The notes beneath the pieces are model-generated. The model was not told where the DNA came from. It worked only from the letters and a program-made list of their open reading frames with translations, and searched no databases. A program made the translations under genes and the position numbers. Below, piece by piece: positions 41,950-51,701 of a DNA stretch of 64,000 nt. Origin of the DNA: WHSW01 sp963821025 (GTDB taxonomy: Bacteria > Actinomycetota > Thermoleophilia > Solirubrobacterales > 70-9); the NCBI GenBank assembly GCA_963821025.1, contig CAWGCG010000003.1, forward strand, positions 248,001 through 312,000, written 5' to 3'. How positions within the stretch are numbered: position 1 is the first letter of the stretch; every line of letters begins with the position of its first letter.

Positions 41950-43340
41950 GCGACGGCGAGCTCGCCGCGGGCGTCACCGCCGACCGCCGCGCCGCCTTCG
42001 AGGTCTTGCTGCGGACGTTCGAGGACGGCGCCTGGACCGACCGTGCCTTCACCGCCGTCGCCGCGCGCGCCGGCCTCGAGGGCGGTGAGCTCGCTCGCGC
42101 CCGAATGCTGACCTACGGTTCGGTCAAGCGCCGCGGGACCTGCGACCACCTGATCTCGGTTCTGGCGAGGCGCCGCCGAAAGGTCGACGCGGCGGCGCTC
42201 GCCGCGCTTCGCCTCGGCCTCTTCGAGCTGCTGTTCAGCGACGCCCCGGCCGAGCACGCCGCGGTCGACCAGGCGGTCGACCTCGCCAAGTCAGGCCTGC
42301 GGCGCGCCGGTGCGTCCCGCGAACGGGTCCAGGCCTCGGCCGGCTTCGTCAACGCGCTGCTACGGCGCGCCGCGGGCGAGCGGGCGGAGCTGCTCGCCGG
42401 TCTCGACGACACCACCCCGGAGGGCGCGGCGGTAGCCCACTCCTATCCGCCGTGGCTGGCGCGCATGTGGTGGTCTGAGCTCGGTGCGCCCGAGGCGTTG
42501 CTGGCGATGAGGGCGATGAACGAGCCGGCCGAGACCGCCATGCGAGTCAATACCCAGCGCGCCGATCCGGAGACGCTCGCGGCGGAGCTGCGCGCCGCCG
42601 GGGTCGAGGTCACCGGGCCGGGCCGCGGTGAGCTGCTCGATCCAGCCGCCGGGCTCGTCGTCGCCCGGGCGCCCGAGGCCGTCGGTGCCCGGGTGGCGAC
42701 CGGGGAGCTGGTGCCGCAATCGCGCGGGTCCCAGGCGATCGTCGAGCTCCTCGACCCCGAGCCGGGAGCCCGCGTGCTCGACCTCTGCGCCGGACCGGGG
42801 ATCAAGACGACGGCGATCGGGGCTCGGATGGAAAACCGCGGCGAGCTGGTCGCCTTCGAGCTCGATCCCCGCCGCGCCGCCGAGCTCTCGGCGCTTTGCG
42901 AGCGAACCGGCGTCTCGGTCGCCCGGGTCGAGGTCGCCGACGCCGCCGAGGCCGAGCTCGGATCGGGCTACGATCGGATCCTCTTGGATCCACCCTGCTC
43001 AGACCTGGGGGCCCTGGCCTCGCGTCCGGACGCGCGCTGGCGCAAATCGCCGCAGACGATCGAGCGCCTGGCGGCCTTGCAGCGGCGGCTGCTGGTCCGC
43101 GCCGCCCGCGCGCTCGCCCCCGGGGGCAAGCTCGTCTACTCGACCTGCACGATCTCGGCTCGCGAGAACCTCGCGGTCGCCCTCGCGCTCGGCGACTACG
43201 CCGAGGTCGAGGCCGATGACCTGGGCGGCCGCTGGGGCCGTCTCGCCGCCCGCGAGGATCGCCGCTTCCTGCAGCTCCTGCCCGAGCGCGACCGGACCAC
43301 CGGCTTCTTTGCCGCGCGTTTCACCCGGAGCGCGGGCTGA
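41946..43340 (+). CDS. rsmB: RsmB (Sun), 16S rRNA m5C967 methyltransferase
   Basis: Methylates a cytosine of 16S rRNA using SAM. The 464-residue product has an N-terminal NusB-like domain (about residues 1-140), a SAM site VLDLCAGPGIKTTAIG, and the two catalytic cysteines in DPPCSDLGALASRPDARWR and YSTCTIS. The stop overlaps the next gene by one base (TGATG). All motifs look intact. Confidence 0.94.
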   Translation: MSDGELAAGVTADRRAAFEVLLRTFEDGAWTDRAFTAVAARAGLEGGELARARMLTYGSVKRRGTCDHLISVLARRRRKVDAAALAALRLGLFELLFSDAPAEHAAVDQAVDLAKSGLRRAGASRERVQASAGFVNALLRRAAGERAELLAGLDDTTPEGAAVAHSYPPWLARMWWSELGAPEALLAMRAMNEPAETAMRVNTQRADPETLAAELRAAGVEVTGPGRGELLDPAAGLVVARAPEAVGARVATGELVPQSRGSQAIVELLDPEPGARVLDLCAGPGIKTTAIGARMENRGELVAFELDPRRAAELSALCERTGVSVARVEVADAAEAELGSGYDRILLDPPCSDLGALASRPDARWRKSPQTIERLAALQRRLLVRAARALAPGGKLVYSTCTISARENLAVALALGDYAEVEADDLGGRWGRLAAREDRRFLQLLPERDRTTGFFAARFTRSAG

Positions 43341-43564
43341 TGGCCGCGCAGACGCTGCCGCGACCGGGCTGCCCCGGCTGCGGCGAGCCCTGGCTGCGCC
43401 CGACCCAGCTCCCCGGCCGCTACCGATGCGTGTACTGCCTCAGCCGCTACGAGCTCGTCTCCGGCTGTCCAAACTGCGGCGAGCACCAGACGATTGTGCG
43501 GATGAAGGCCGACGAGGACCTGCTCTGCCAGCACTGTGGCCACTCGATGCTGAAGCCGGTATGA
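43340..43564 (+). CDS. Small zinc-ribbon protein
   Basis: A 74-residue protein with four CxxC knuckles, CPGC, CVYC, CPNC and CQHC, which would build two zinc ribbons. The layout recalls the small E. coli protein YfgJ, whose role is not well known. It is translationally coupled to rsmB (TGATG) and rpe (ATGA), so it is almost certainly real and expressed with translation-related genes. A role in RNA or ribosome binding is possible but only an inference from context. Confidence 0.8.
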   Translation: MAAQTLPRPGCPGCGEPWLRPTQLPGRYRCVYCLSRYELVSGCPNCGEHQTIVRMKADEDLLCQHCGHSMLKPV

Positions 43565-44250
43565 GCGCCGCGGCCAGGCGCGAGGCGTTCGCCGGCCGGC
43601 GGGTCGCCCCCTCGATCCTCTCCGCCGACTTCGGCCGCCTCGGCGAGCAGGTGGCCGAGGTCATGGATGCCGGCGCCCGGGTGATCCACGTCGACGTCAT
43701 GGACGGGCATTTCGTTCCGCCGATCACGATCGGCCCGCTGATCGCGAGCGCGATCGCCGACCAGGTGCACGGCGCCGGCGGGGCGCTCGACGTCCATCTG
43801 ATGATCGAGCGGCCGGCGGACCAGATCGGCGAATTCGCCCGCGCCGGAGCCGATTGCATCAGCGTCCACTTCGAGGCCGATCCGCACGTCCACCGGACCC
43901 TCGGGGCGATCCGCGAGTCCGGCTGTCTCGCCGGCGTCGCGCTCAACCCCGGGACGCCGGCCGAGTCGATCTCAGACCTCGGCGAGGTCGCCGACCACGT
44001 CCTCTGCATGACCGTCAACCCCGGCTGGGGGGGCCAGCCGTTCATCGGCGGCTCGCCGGAGAAGGTGGCGCGGCTGCGGCGACTGGCGGGCGACTGCGCG
44101 ATCGAGGTCGACGGCGGCATCGACGCCCGGACCGCGGGCTCGGTCGCCGCCGCCGGCGCGCAGCTGTTCGTCGCCGGCTCGGCGATCTTCGGCAGCGACG
44201 ATCCGGCCGCCGCCTACGCCGAGATCGCTGCGGCCGCGGGCGCCGACTAG
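43561..44250 (+). CDS. rpe: Rpe, ribulose-phosphate 3-epimerase
   Basis: Interconverts ribulose 5-phosphate and xylulose 5-phosphate in the pentose phosphate pathway, also the source of the riboflavin precursor. The 229-residue TIM-barrel product has APSILSADFGRLGEQV, HVDVMDGHFVPPITIGP with metal ligands, LDVHLMIERP, VNPGWGGQPFI and EVDGGIDARTA. ATG 43561 overlaps the stop of the zinc-ribbon gene. Its stop overlaps a convergent antiporter stop by 4 nt. Confidence 0.95.
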   Translation: MSAAARREAFAGRRVAPSILSADFGRLGEQVAEVMDAGARVIHVDVMDGHFVPPITIGPLIASAIADQVHGAGGALDVHLMIERPADQIGEFARAGADCISVHFEADPHVHRTLGAIRESGCLAGVALNPGTPAESISDLGEVADHVLCMTVNPGWGGQPFIGGSPEKVARLRRLAGDCAIEVDGGIDARTAGSVAAAGAQLFVAGSAIFGSDDPAAAYAEIAAAAGAD

Positions 44251-46058
44251 CCGGGCAGGTCGCGTGGCGGGGGCGCGGCCAGCGCTCCGGCGACCTCCTG
44301 GAGCCAGGCGGTCTCGGCGGGGGCGACCCCGGGCCGTGCCAGGCGACGCTCGCACCAGGCGGCGAGCTGACGGCGGGCGCCGATCGCCATCAGCTCGTGC
44401 GAGCTCAGCGCGTAGCGGCCATCGGCGAGGGCGAGCAGCGAGCCCGAGCCGTCGCGGCGCACCCGCAGGCGGGTGACCACCCCGGCGCCCTCGAGCATCT
44501 CGGGGTGAGCGGGATCGCCGTCGGCGTCGTTCCATGGCCGCACCGAGAACACCTGGGGGGCACCGCGGGCGGGCAACGCCGGCACCGGCGGCTCGCCCAG
44601 CGGCCCGCTGCGCCAGCGCTCGGTCAGCTCCTCGACCTCGGCGTGCTGTTCTTCGCGGACGACCACGTGAAGCTCGTCACCGGCCTCGATCTCGGTCGAG
44701 CCGCGCGGCGGGATCGCGGCCTCGCCGCGAACGATCAGGTTGACCAGTGCCTCCCGCGGCAGCCCGAGGTCCTTGACCGGCCGCCCGACGGCGGCGTCGC
44801 CGGCGGCGACCCGCCAGACCAGCACCTCGCCGCCGAGCGGCCGGATGATCCCGGTCTCGATCAGCGCCCGCGGCAGCGCCGGCTCGTCGGCGGTGACGCC
44901 GAGGCGGCGGGCCAGCGGCTCGAAGGTCGCACCCTGGATCAGGGTCGAGGTGACGACAACGAAGAAGATCACGTTGAAGATCAGGCTGCCGTCGTCGATT
45001 TGGGCGATCACCGGAAAGGTCGCGAGCCAGATCGGGATCGCTCCTCGCAATCCGGCCCAGCCCAGCATCAGGCGCTCGCGGGCGTTGAAGGGCGACAGGG
45101 CGCTGGCGATGAAGGCGGCGGCGGGCCTGGCGACGAACATAAGCGCCGCCGAGAGCGCCAGCCCCTCGAGCGCGACGTCGCCGAGGCTGCTGGGGAAGAC
45201 GAGCAGGCCGAGCAGCGCGAACAGCGATATCTGCGAGACCCAGGAGAGCCCCTGGTGGAAGGCGATCGTCGTCTGTTTCGCCGGCAAGGGCCCGGTCCCG
45301 AGTACCAGCGCGGCGATGTAGACCGAGAGGAAGCCCGAGCCGTGGACCACCTCGGCCCCGCCGTAGGCGAGCGCCGCCGCGGCGATCGAGGCGACCGGAT
45401 AGAGGCCGGGGCTGGGCAGGTCGATGTTGCGAAACGCCCATCGCGCGGCCCAGCCGATCGCCAGCCCGACCGCGAGCCCGAGCGCCAGCTTGCCGGCCAG
45501 CGTGCCCACCATCTCGGCGATCCCGTAGTCGGGGAGCTCGATCCAGTCGATGAACCCGGTGACCAGCAACAGCGCGACCGGGTCGTTGAGCCCCGACTCG
45601 CCCTCGAGCGCTCGCGCAAGCGGGCGGCGCAGCTGCGAGCCGCGCAGGACGGCGAAGATCGCGGCGCTGTCGGTGGCGGCGACCGCGGAGCCGATGATCA
45701 GGCCCTCGAGAGTGTTGAGGTCGAAGAGCCAGATCGCGGCCAGCCCGCTGATCAGAGCGGTGATCACGGTGCCCGCGGTGGCCAGCGAGACCGCGGTGCC
45801 GAGCACCGGGCGGATCTCGTTCCAGCCCGCGCTGAGCCCGCCCTCGAACAGGATCAGGACGAGCCCGATCGTGCCCAGGGTCCGGGTCAGCTCGGCGTCG
45901 GTGAACTCGACCCCGCCGATGCCCTCGGAGCCGACAAGCATCCCGAGGCCGAGGAACAGCAACAGGCCCGGAACGCGGAGGCGGTCGGCGACCTTGGCTC
46001 CGGCCAGCCCGGCGGCCAGCAGCAGGCCGGCGATCAGGATCAGCTGATGATCGTCCAC
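44247..46058 (-). CDS. Cation/proton antiporter, NhaP2/CvrA type with RCK-C domain
   Basis: CPA1-family antiporter exchanging K+ or Na+ for H+. The 603-residue product (GTG 46058; GTG 46073 is possible) has 12 or so hydrophobic helices, with VLILFEGGLSAG, AATDSAAIFAVLRGSQLR, LEGESGLNDPVALLLV and GWAGLRGAIPIWLA typical of the family. A cytoplasmic TrkA-C/RCK-C regulatory domain follows (LPREALVNLIVRGEAAIPP, GDELHVVVREEQ) and then about 130 residues that resemble the CorC/HlyC-like tail of NhaP2. It is divergent from ribD across a 16-bp palindrome. Confidence 0.88.
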   Translation of the reverse strand: MDDHQLILIAGLLLAAGLAGAKVADRLRVPGLLLFLGLGMLVGSEGIGGVEFTDAELTRTLGTIGLVLILFEGGLSAGWNEIRPVLGTAVSLATAGTVITALISGLAAIWLFDLNTLEGLIIGSAVAATDSAAIFAVLRGSQLRRPLARALEGESGLNDPVALLLVTGFIDWIELPDYGIAEMVGTLAGKLALGLAVGLAIGWAARWAFRNIDLPSPGLYPVASIAAAALAYGGAEVVHGSGFLSVYIAALVLGTGPLPAKQTTIAFHQGLSWVSQISLFALLGLLVFPSSLGDVALEGLALSAALMFVARPAAAFIASALSPFNARERLMLGWAGLRGAIPIWLATFPVIAQIDDGSLIFNVIFFVVVTSTLIQGATFEPLARRLGVTADEPALPRALIETGIIRPLGGEVLVWRVAAGDAAVGRPVKDLGLPREALVNLIVRGEAAIPPRGSTEIEAGDELHVVVREEQHAEVEELTERWRSGPLGEPPVPALPARGAPQVFSVRPWNDADGDPAHPEMLEGAGVVTRLRVRRDGSGSLLALADGRYALSSHELMAIGARRQLAAWCERRLARPGVAPAETAWLQEVAGALAAPPPRDLPG

Positions 46059-46082
46059 TGAACGACGGTACACTCAAGTCCG

Positions 46083-46098
46083 TTGACTGATCAGTCAA
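46083..46098. promoter_or_regulatory. 16-bp perfect palindrome, probable operator between antiporter and ribD genes
   Basis: TTGACTGATCAGTCAA is a perfect palindrome at the centre of the 45-nt divergent gap, 6 nt before the ribD ATG and 25 nt before the antiporter start. The size and symmetry fit a TetR- or GntR-type homodimer site. TTGACT also resembles a -35 box on both strands. I saw no regulator gene adjacent and no second copy of the motif in the window. Confidence 0.6.
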
Positions 46099-46103
46099 TC
46101 GGG

Positions 46104-47231
46104 ATGACTCAAGCCGCCGCCGACGAGGACCGCGCCCACCTGCGGAGAGCGCTCGAGCTCGCCGGGTCGGACCGTGGCGCGGTGAGCCCGAACCCGCTCG
46201 TGGGGGCGCTCATCGTCGCCGAGGGGGTGGTGCTCGGGGAGGGGTTTCATGCCGAGCTCGGCGGGATCCACGCCGAGGTCGCGGCGCTGGCCGACTGCCG
46301 CGAGCGCCGCCACGACCCGGCCGGCGCGACCATGTACGTCACGCTCGAGCCCTGCGCCCATCACGGCCGCCAGCCTCCGTGCACCGAGGCGATCCTCGCT
46401 GCCGGGATCGCCCGGGTGGTGGTCGGATCCGATGACCCCAGCGCCAAGGCCGCGGGGCGCGGGCCGGCGATCCTGCGCGAGGCCGGGGTCGAGGTGGAGC
46501 TCGCCGACGGTGACGAGGCGACCGTCGCGCGCCTGCTCAATCAACCGTTTCGAAAGCGCGCTCGCAGCGGCCGCCCGCTGGTCGTGTTCAAGGCGGCGGT
46601 CAGCCTCGACGGCTTCACGGCGACCTCGGCCGGCGACTCGAAGTGGATCTCGAGCGCCGGCAGCCGGGCGCTGGTCCACGTCTGGCGCCACGAGGCCGAT
46701 GCGGTCGCGATCGGGATCGCCACCGCGCTCGCCGATGATCCGCTGCTGACCGCGCGCGACCCCGGGGTGCCCGACCCTCGCCAGCCGGCGCGGGTGGTCT
46801 TCGACTCGGCCGCCCGGCTGCCGCTCGACACGCAGTTGGTGCGGACGATCGGTGAGGCGCCGCTCTACGTCGTCGTCGATCCCGAGGCGCCGGCGTCGCG
46901 AGCCGCGGCTCTGCGCGAGGCCGGGGTCGAGTTGCTCGAGGTCGCCGGCAGCCGGGTAGAGCGCGTCGGCGCCGCGCTCGACCAGCTCGGCCAGCGAGGC
47001 CTCGAGTCGATCCTGCTCGAGGGTGGCGCCGAGCTCGCGGGCTCGTTTCGTGAAGCGGGCGAGATCGACGAGCTACGCCTGTTCATCGCTCCGGTCGTGC
47101 TCGGCGGCGGTCGTCCTCTGTTCGCCGGCCGGGGCCCCGATCTGGTCGCCGACGCCCAGCGTGCAGAGGCGCTCGAGTGGGAGCGCTCGGGAGACGACAT
47201 TCTGCTCTTGGCGCGGCTGCGGGAGTGGTGA
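46104..47231 (+). CDS. ribD: RibD, bifunctional riboflavin deaminase/reductase
   Basis: Second and third steps of riboflavin synthesis: pyrimidine deamination, then side-chain reduction. In the 375-residue product, the deaminase domain has HAEVAALA and PCAHHGRQPPCTEA with the zinc ligands; the reductase domain has VFKAAVSLDGFTATSAGDSKWIS and LLEGGAELAGSF. ATG 46104 was chosen because the palindrome occupies the region of the alternative TTG 46083. It leads the operon ribD-ribE-ribBA-ribH. No FMN riboswitch precedes it. Confidence 0.94.
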   Translation: MTQAAADEDRAHLRRALELAGSDRGAVSPNPLVGALIVAEGVVLGEGFHAELGGIHAEVAALADCRERRHDPAGATMYVTLEPCAHHGRQPPCTEAILAAGIARVVVGSDDPSAKAAGRGPAILREAGVEVELADGDEATVARLLNQPFRKRARSGRPLVVFKAAVSLDGFTATSAGDSKWISSAGSRALVHVWRHEADAVAIGIATALADDPLLTARDPGVPDPRQPARVVFDSAARLPLDTQLVRTIGEAPLYVVVDPEAPASRAAALREAGVELLEVAGSRVERVGAALDQLGQRGLESILLEGGAELAGSFREAGEIDELRLFIAPVVLGGGRPLFAGRGPDLVADAQRAEALEWERSGDDILLLARLREW

Positions 47232-47833
47232 TGTTCACCGGAATCGTCACGGAGCTCGGGATCGTGGAGGGCGTCGAACGCGGCGCCGACGGGGCGCGCC
47301 TGCGAGTCCGCGCCGAGCTCGCCGGAGGGCTCGGCGAGGGCGACTCGGTCTGCGTCGAGGGAGCCTGCCTGACCGCCTCCGAGGTCGAGGCCGGAGGCTT
47401 CGCCGCCGAGGTCATGAACCAGACGCTCAACCTGACCACGCTCGGCCGGCTCGAGCCCGGCTCCCGGGTCAATCTCGAGCCGCCGCTGCGCGCCGGAGAG
47501 CCGCTCGGCGGCCACATCGTCCAGGGCCACGTCGACGGCGTCGGCGAGGTGATCGCGGTCGAAGCGGACGGATTCGCACGGCGTATGGCGCTGCGCCCGC
47601 CTGCCGGGCTCGGCCGCTACCTGGTCGAGCACGGCTCGGTCACGGTCGCCGGGGTCAGCCTCACCGTCGCAGGGCTCGACCGCGATGCGTTCGAGGTCTC
47701 GCTGATCCCCGAGACGCTCGAGCGGACGACGCTCGGTTCGCTCGGCGATGGCGCCCGGGTCAACCTCGAGTTCGACGTCGTCGCCCGTTACGTCGAGCGC
47801 CTTCTAGGCTTTAGAGACGAAGGGAGCAGCTGA
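47231..47833 (+). CDS. ribE: RibE, riboflavin synthase alpha chain
   Basis: Dismutates two 6,7-dimethyl-8-ribityllumazine molecules to riboflavin. The 200-residue product starts with the canonical MFTGIVTELGIVE and has two lumazine-binding repeats, the first ending NLTTLGRLEPGSRVNLE, the second starting GHIVQGHVDGVGEV with VTVAGVSLTV. ATG 47231 overlaps the ribD stop (TGATG). Confidence 0.95.
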   Translation: MFTGIVTELGIVEGVERGADGARLRVRAELAGGLGEGDSVCVEGACLTASEVEAGGFAAEVMNQTLNLTTLGRLEPGSRVNLEPPLRAGEPLGGHIVQGHVDGVGEVIAVEADGFARRMALRPPAGLGRYLVEHGSVTVAGVSLTVAGLDRDAFEVSLIPETLERTTLGSLGDGARVNLEFDVVARYVERLLGFRDEGSS

Positions 47834-49066
47834 TGTCGGATACCGCAATCCAGACCGCGTTCGCGACGATCGAGGAGGCGATCGAGGACATCCGTCAAGG
47901 GCGGATGGTGATCGTCTGCGACGACGAGACCCGCGAGAACGAGGGCGACCTGACGATGGCCGCTCAGTTCGCCACCCCCGAGACGGTCAACTTCATGGCC
48001 AAGGAGGGCCGGGGCCTGGTCTGCCTGACCCTGACCGGCGAGCGTTGCGACGAGCTCGGCCTGAACCTGATGGCGGCCAAGAACGAGGCGCCGCTGCAGA
48101 CGGCGTTCACGGTGTCGGTAGAGGCGCGCCACGGGGTCACCACCGGCATCTCGGCGGCCGACCGGGCGCACACGATCCAGGTCGCAATCGACGCCTCCTC
48201 GACCCCGGAGTCACTGGTTCAGCCCGGTCACGTGTTCCCGTTGCGAGCCAAGGACGGGGGCGTGCTCGAGCGCGCCGGCCAGACCGAGGCCGCGGTCGAT
48301 CTGGCGCGGCTCGCCGGGCTCAACCCGTCCGGGGTGATCTGCGAGATCATGAATGACGACGGGACCATGGCCCGGGTCGGCGACCTGATCCCCTATTGCG
48401 AGCGCCACGGGCTGAAGATGATCACGGTCGCCGACCTGATCGCCTACCGGCGGCGGACCGAGCGGCTGGTCGAGCGGGTGGTCGCGACCAGGCTCCCGAC
48501 CGCCTTCGGTGAGTTCACCGCGGTCGGCTACCGCTCGCTGCTCGACGGCAAGCACCACGTGGCGATGGTCAAGGGAGAGGTCGCCGGCGAGCAGGACGTG
48601 CTCGTGCGGGTGCACTCCGAGTGCCTCACCGGCGATGTCTTCCATTCGCTGCGCTGCGACTGCGGCGAGCAGCTCGAGGCGGCGCTGGCGATGATCGAGC
48701 GGGAGGGTCGCGGGGTCTTGCTCTACCTCTCCCAGGAGGGCCGCGGGATCGGCCTGCTGAACAAGTTGCGCGCCTACAAGCTCCAGGAGGAGGGCCTCGA
48801 CACCGTCGACGCCAACCTCAAGCTCGGCCTGCCCGCCGATCTGCGCGACTACGGGATCGGTGCCCAGATCCTGGTCGACCTCGGGCTGACCAGCATCCGC
48901 ATCCTGACCAACAACCCGAAGAAGATCCACGGGCTCGAGGGCTACGGGCTCTCGGTCGCCGAGCAGGTGCCGATCCGCTCGGTGCCCAACTCCCACAATC
49001 AGGACTACCTGAACGCGAAGCGCGACCGGATGGGCCACAAGCTCCATCACCAGGGCCTGCCGCTCG

Positions 49067-49629
<563 letters not shown>

Positions 49630-49714
49630 CGGGCGAGCCTGCCTGCTGCGAGCCGGCGAAGCCGGCGATCTGCGAACTGCCTACTGGTCTCCTCGCTACC
49701 ATTCCGACCCTCGC

Positions 49715-49906
49715 ATGGCCAAGATCTGTCACAGCTGCGGCAAAGGCCCCTCGTTCGGGAACTCCCGAAGCCACTCGATGGTCGCCACCCGGCGGCGCTT
49801 CGACCCGAACCTGCAGAAGGTCCGGATCGACGACGGCGGCCGCCCGCGCCGGGTCTACGTCTGCACCCGCTGCCTGAAGAGCAACAAGGTCACCAAGTAC
49901 GCCTGA
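49715..49906 (+). CDS. rpmB: Ribosomal protein bL28
   Basis: Large-subunit ribosomal protein. The 63-residue product has MAKICHSCGKGPSFGNSRSH and VCTRCLKSNKVTKYA; the CxxC pairs show the zinc-binding (C+) form. TACCAT (49697-49702) 12 nt before the ATG may be the -10. A strong terminator follows, so it is a single-gene transcript. Confidence 0.96.
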   Translation: MAKICHSCGKGPSFGNSRSHSMVATRRRFDPNLQKVRIDDGGRPRRVYVCTRCLKSNKVTKYA

Positions 49907-49949
49907 ATAAATAAATCCGGCGCCTCCTCCGCTCGCGCTCGAACATATT

Positions 49950-49977
49950 GCCCGCGGCTACGCCGCGGGCTTTTTCT
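49950..49977 (+). terminator. Rho-independent terminator after rpmB
   Basis: GCCCGCGGC (49950-49958), loop TAC, GCCGCGGGC (49962-49970) form a perfect 9-bp stem followed by TTTTT (49971-49975). It is the clearest intrinsic terminator in the window, 44 nt after the rpmB stop. Confidence 0.92.
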
Positions 49978-50030
49978 TCTGCTTCCGCGTCCGGGGGCGC
50001 CGGGTGGGGCTTCGGCCGGCTTCGGCCCGG

Positions 50031-50060
50031 TTACAACTCGGCCGCCGCCCTGCGTAGGCT
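50031..50060 (+). promoter_or_regulatory. Predicted promoter of the fakA-like gene
   Basis: TTACAA (50031-50036), 18-nt spacer, TAGGCT (50055-50060). The GTG start at 50069 is 8 nt after the -10, which predicts a leaderless transcript. Confidence 0.5.
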
Positions 50061-50068
50061 CCCGCGCT

Positions 50069-51694
50069 GTGAGGGACCAGTCGATCCATCGGTTTCGCCA
50101 GGTGGTGGGCGTGGCGCTCGCTCACCTGGAGGAGCGCCGCGAGGAGATCAACGACCTGAACGTGTTTCCGGTCGCTGACGGCGACACCGGGGACAACATG
50201 GCGCTGACGATGCGCCACGTCCTCGACGAGCTCGACCTGCTCGCGCGGGGCTCCGATGGCGATCCTCTGCGCCCGGAGATCGTCCGCGCCGTCGCCCGCG
50301 CGGCGCTGATGGGCGCCCGCGGCAACTCCGGGGTGATCCTCAGCCAGATCGTCCGCGGCGCCGCCGAGAAGGTGGCGACGCCGCCGGGGCGGCTGATCGA
50401 TCCGGAGCTGATCGAGGCGGCGCTGACCACAGCCAGCGAGGCGGCCTACGCCTCGGTCCGCGAGCCGGCCGAGGGAACGATGCTGACCGTGATCCGGGTG
50501 ATGGCCGAGGCGGTCGCCGAGCGGCGCTCACAGTGGCTGCGCGAGCGCCTCGACCCCGAGGCGACCCCAGCCGAGCAAAACGCGCTGCTCGCCGAGATGC
50601 TGGCGACCGCGCTGTTCGCCGGCGAGGAGGCCGTCCGCCACACCCCCGAGCAACTCGACGTGCTCGCCGAGGCCGGAGTCGTCGACGCCGGCGCCCTCGG
50701 CCTGGTGGTGATCATCCGCGGAATGATCTCCGGGCTCGCCGGGGAGCAGGTGCAGCTTCCCGAGCTTCCGCACTACGCCGCCGCGCGACTCGACCAGGTC
50801 CACCATGCCGACTCGGAGTTTCGCTACTGCACCAACTTCATCGTCACGGGTGAGGGGCTCGCCCGCGACGGCCTGGTGCCCGCGCTCGAGGCACTCGGGG
50901 ATTCGGTGCTCGTCGTCGGCGATCAGGCGACCCTCAAGGTGCACGTTCACACGGACGATCCCGACGCCGCCAAGGCGTTGTTCGCCGAGGCCGGGACGAT
51001 CGAGCGCGAGGACATCGCCGATATGCACGAGCAGGTCGCCGGCCAGCGCCGGCGTCTCGGCGGCGGGTCCACGGGCGTCGTCGCGGTCGCCAGCGGCGAG
51101 GGCATGCACCGGCTGTTCGAGGCCCTCGGCGCGATCGCCGTCGACGGGGGCCCGACCCTGAATCCGCCGACCAAGGATCTGCTCGCGGCGATCGACGGCT
51201 GCGCCGCCGACGAGGTCCTGGTGTTGCCGAACTCGCGCAACGTCTGGATGGCGGCCGAGGAGGCGGCGCGGCTCTCGCCGAAGCAGGTGACGGTGGTACA
51301 GACGGAGTCCCAGCAGGCCGCCCTCGCGGCGCTGGTCGAGTTCGACCCCGCCGAGGAGGCCGCCGTCAACCACGAGCGTCTCGGCCGGGCCGCGAGCAGC
51401 GTCCGCGCAGGCGCGGTCGCCCCGGCTGCGCGCGACGACGCCGAGGGACGCTTTCGCCGCGGCGACGCGGTCGGCTTCGCCGGCGAGCGAATCGTCTCCT
51501 GGGGCGGCGCGGGATCGACCCTGCTCGAGACAGTTGCCGAGCTCGCCCCCGGCGCCGAGATCGTCACCGTGATCGAGGGGGCCGAGGCGCCGATCCCGCT
51601 CGACCAGCTCGACCTCTCGTTGCCCGATGGCGCCGAGCTCGAGCTTCAGCGAGGCGGAACCCCCAACTACTCGTGGTTGATCGCGGCCCAGTGA
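50069..51694 (+). CDS. fakA: FakA/YloV-type fatty acid kinase, DAK phosphatase-like fusion
   Basis: ATP-binding partner that phosphorylates fatty acids held by a FakB protein. The 541-residue product has DLNVFPVADGDTGDNMALT, the nucleotide and metal-binding motif of DAK proteins, MGARGNSGVILSQIVRG and EAGVVDAGALGLVVII in the DhaL-like domain, then a middle domain with KVHVHTDDPDAAKALF and a C-terminal DegV-like region (VLPNSRNVWMAAEEAA). In many Gram-positives it precedes recG, and a recG gene lies 1.8 kb downstream here, with three small genes between. Start is GTG 50069. No fakB is visible. Confidence 0.9.
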   Translation: MRDQSIHRFRQVVGVALAHLEERREEINDLNVFPVADGDTGDNMALTMRHVLDELDLLARGSDGDPLRPEIVRAVARAALMGARGNSGVILSQIVRGAAEKVATPPGRLIDPELIEAALTTASEAAYASVREPAEGTMLTVIRVMAEAVAERRSQWLRERLDPEATPAEQNALLAEMLATALFAGEEAVRHTPEQLDVLAEAGVVDAGALGLVVIIRGMISGLAGEQVQLPELPHYAAARLDQVHHADSEFRYCTNFIVTGEGLARDGLVPALEALGDSVLVVGDQATLKVHVHTDDPDAAKALFAEAGTIEREDIADMHEQVAGQRRRLGGGSTGVVAVASGEGMHRLFEALGAIAVDGGPTLNPPTKDLLAAIDGCAADEVLVLPNSRNVWMAAEEAARLSPKQVTVVQTESQQAALAALVEFDPAEEAAVNHERLGRAASSVRAGAVAPAARDDAEGRFRRGDAVGFAGERIVSWGGAGSTLLETVAELAPGAEIVTVIEGAEAPIPLDQLDLSLPDGAELELQRGGTPNYSWLIAAQ

Positions 51695-51701
51695 GCTGAC
51701 C

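Noticed and set aside
46059..46103. Possible FMN riboswitch before ribD
   Set aside because: The 45-nt gap is far too short and is filled by a palindrome.
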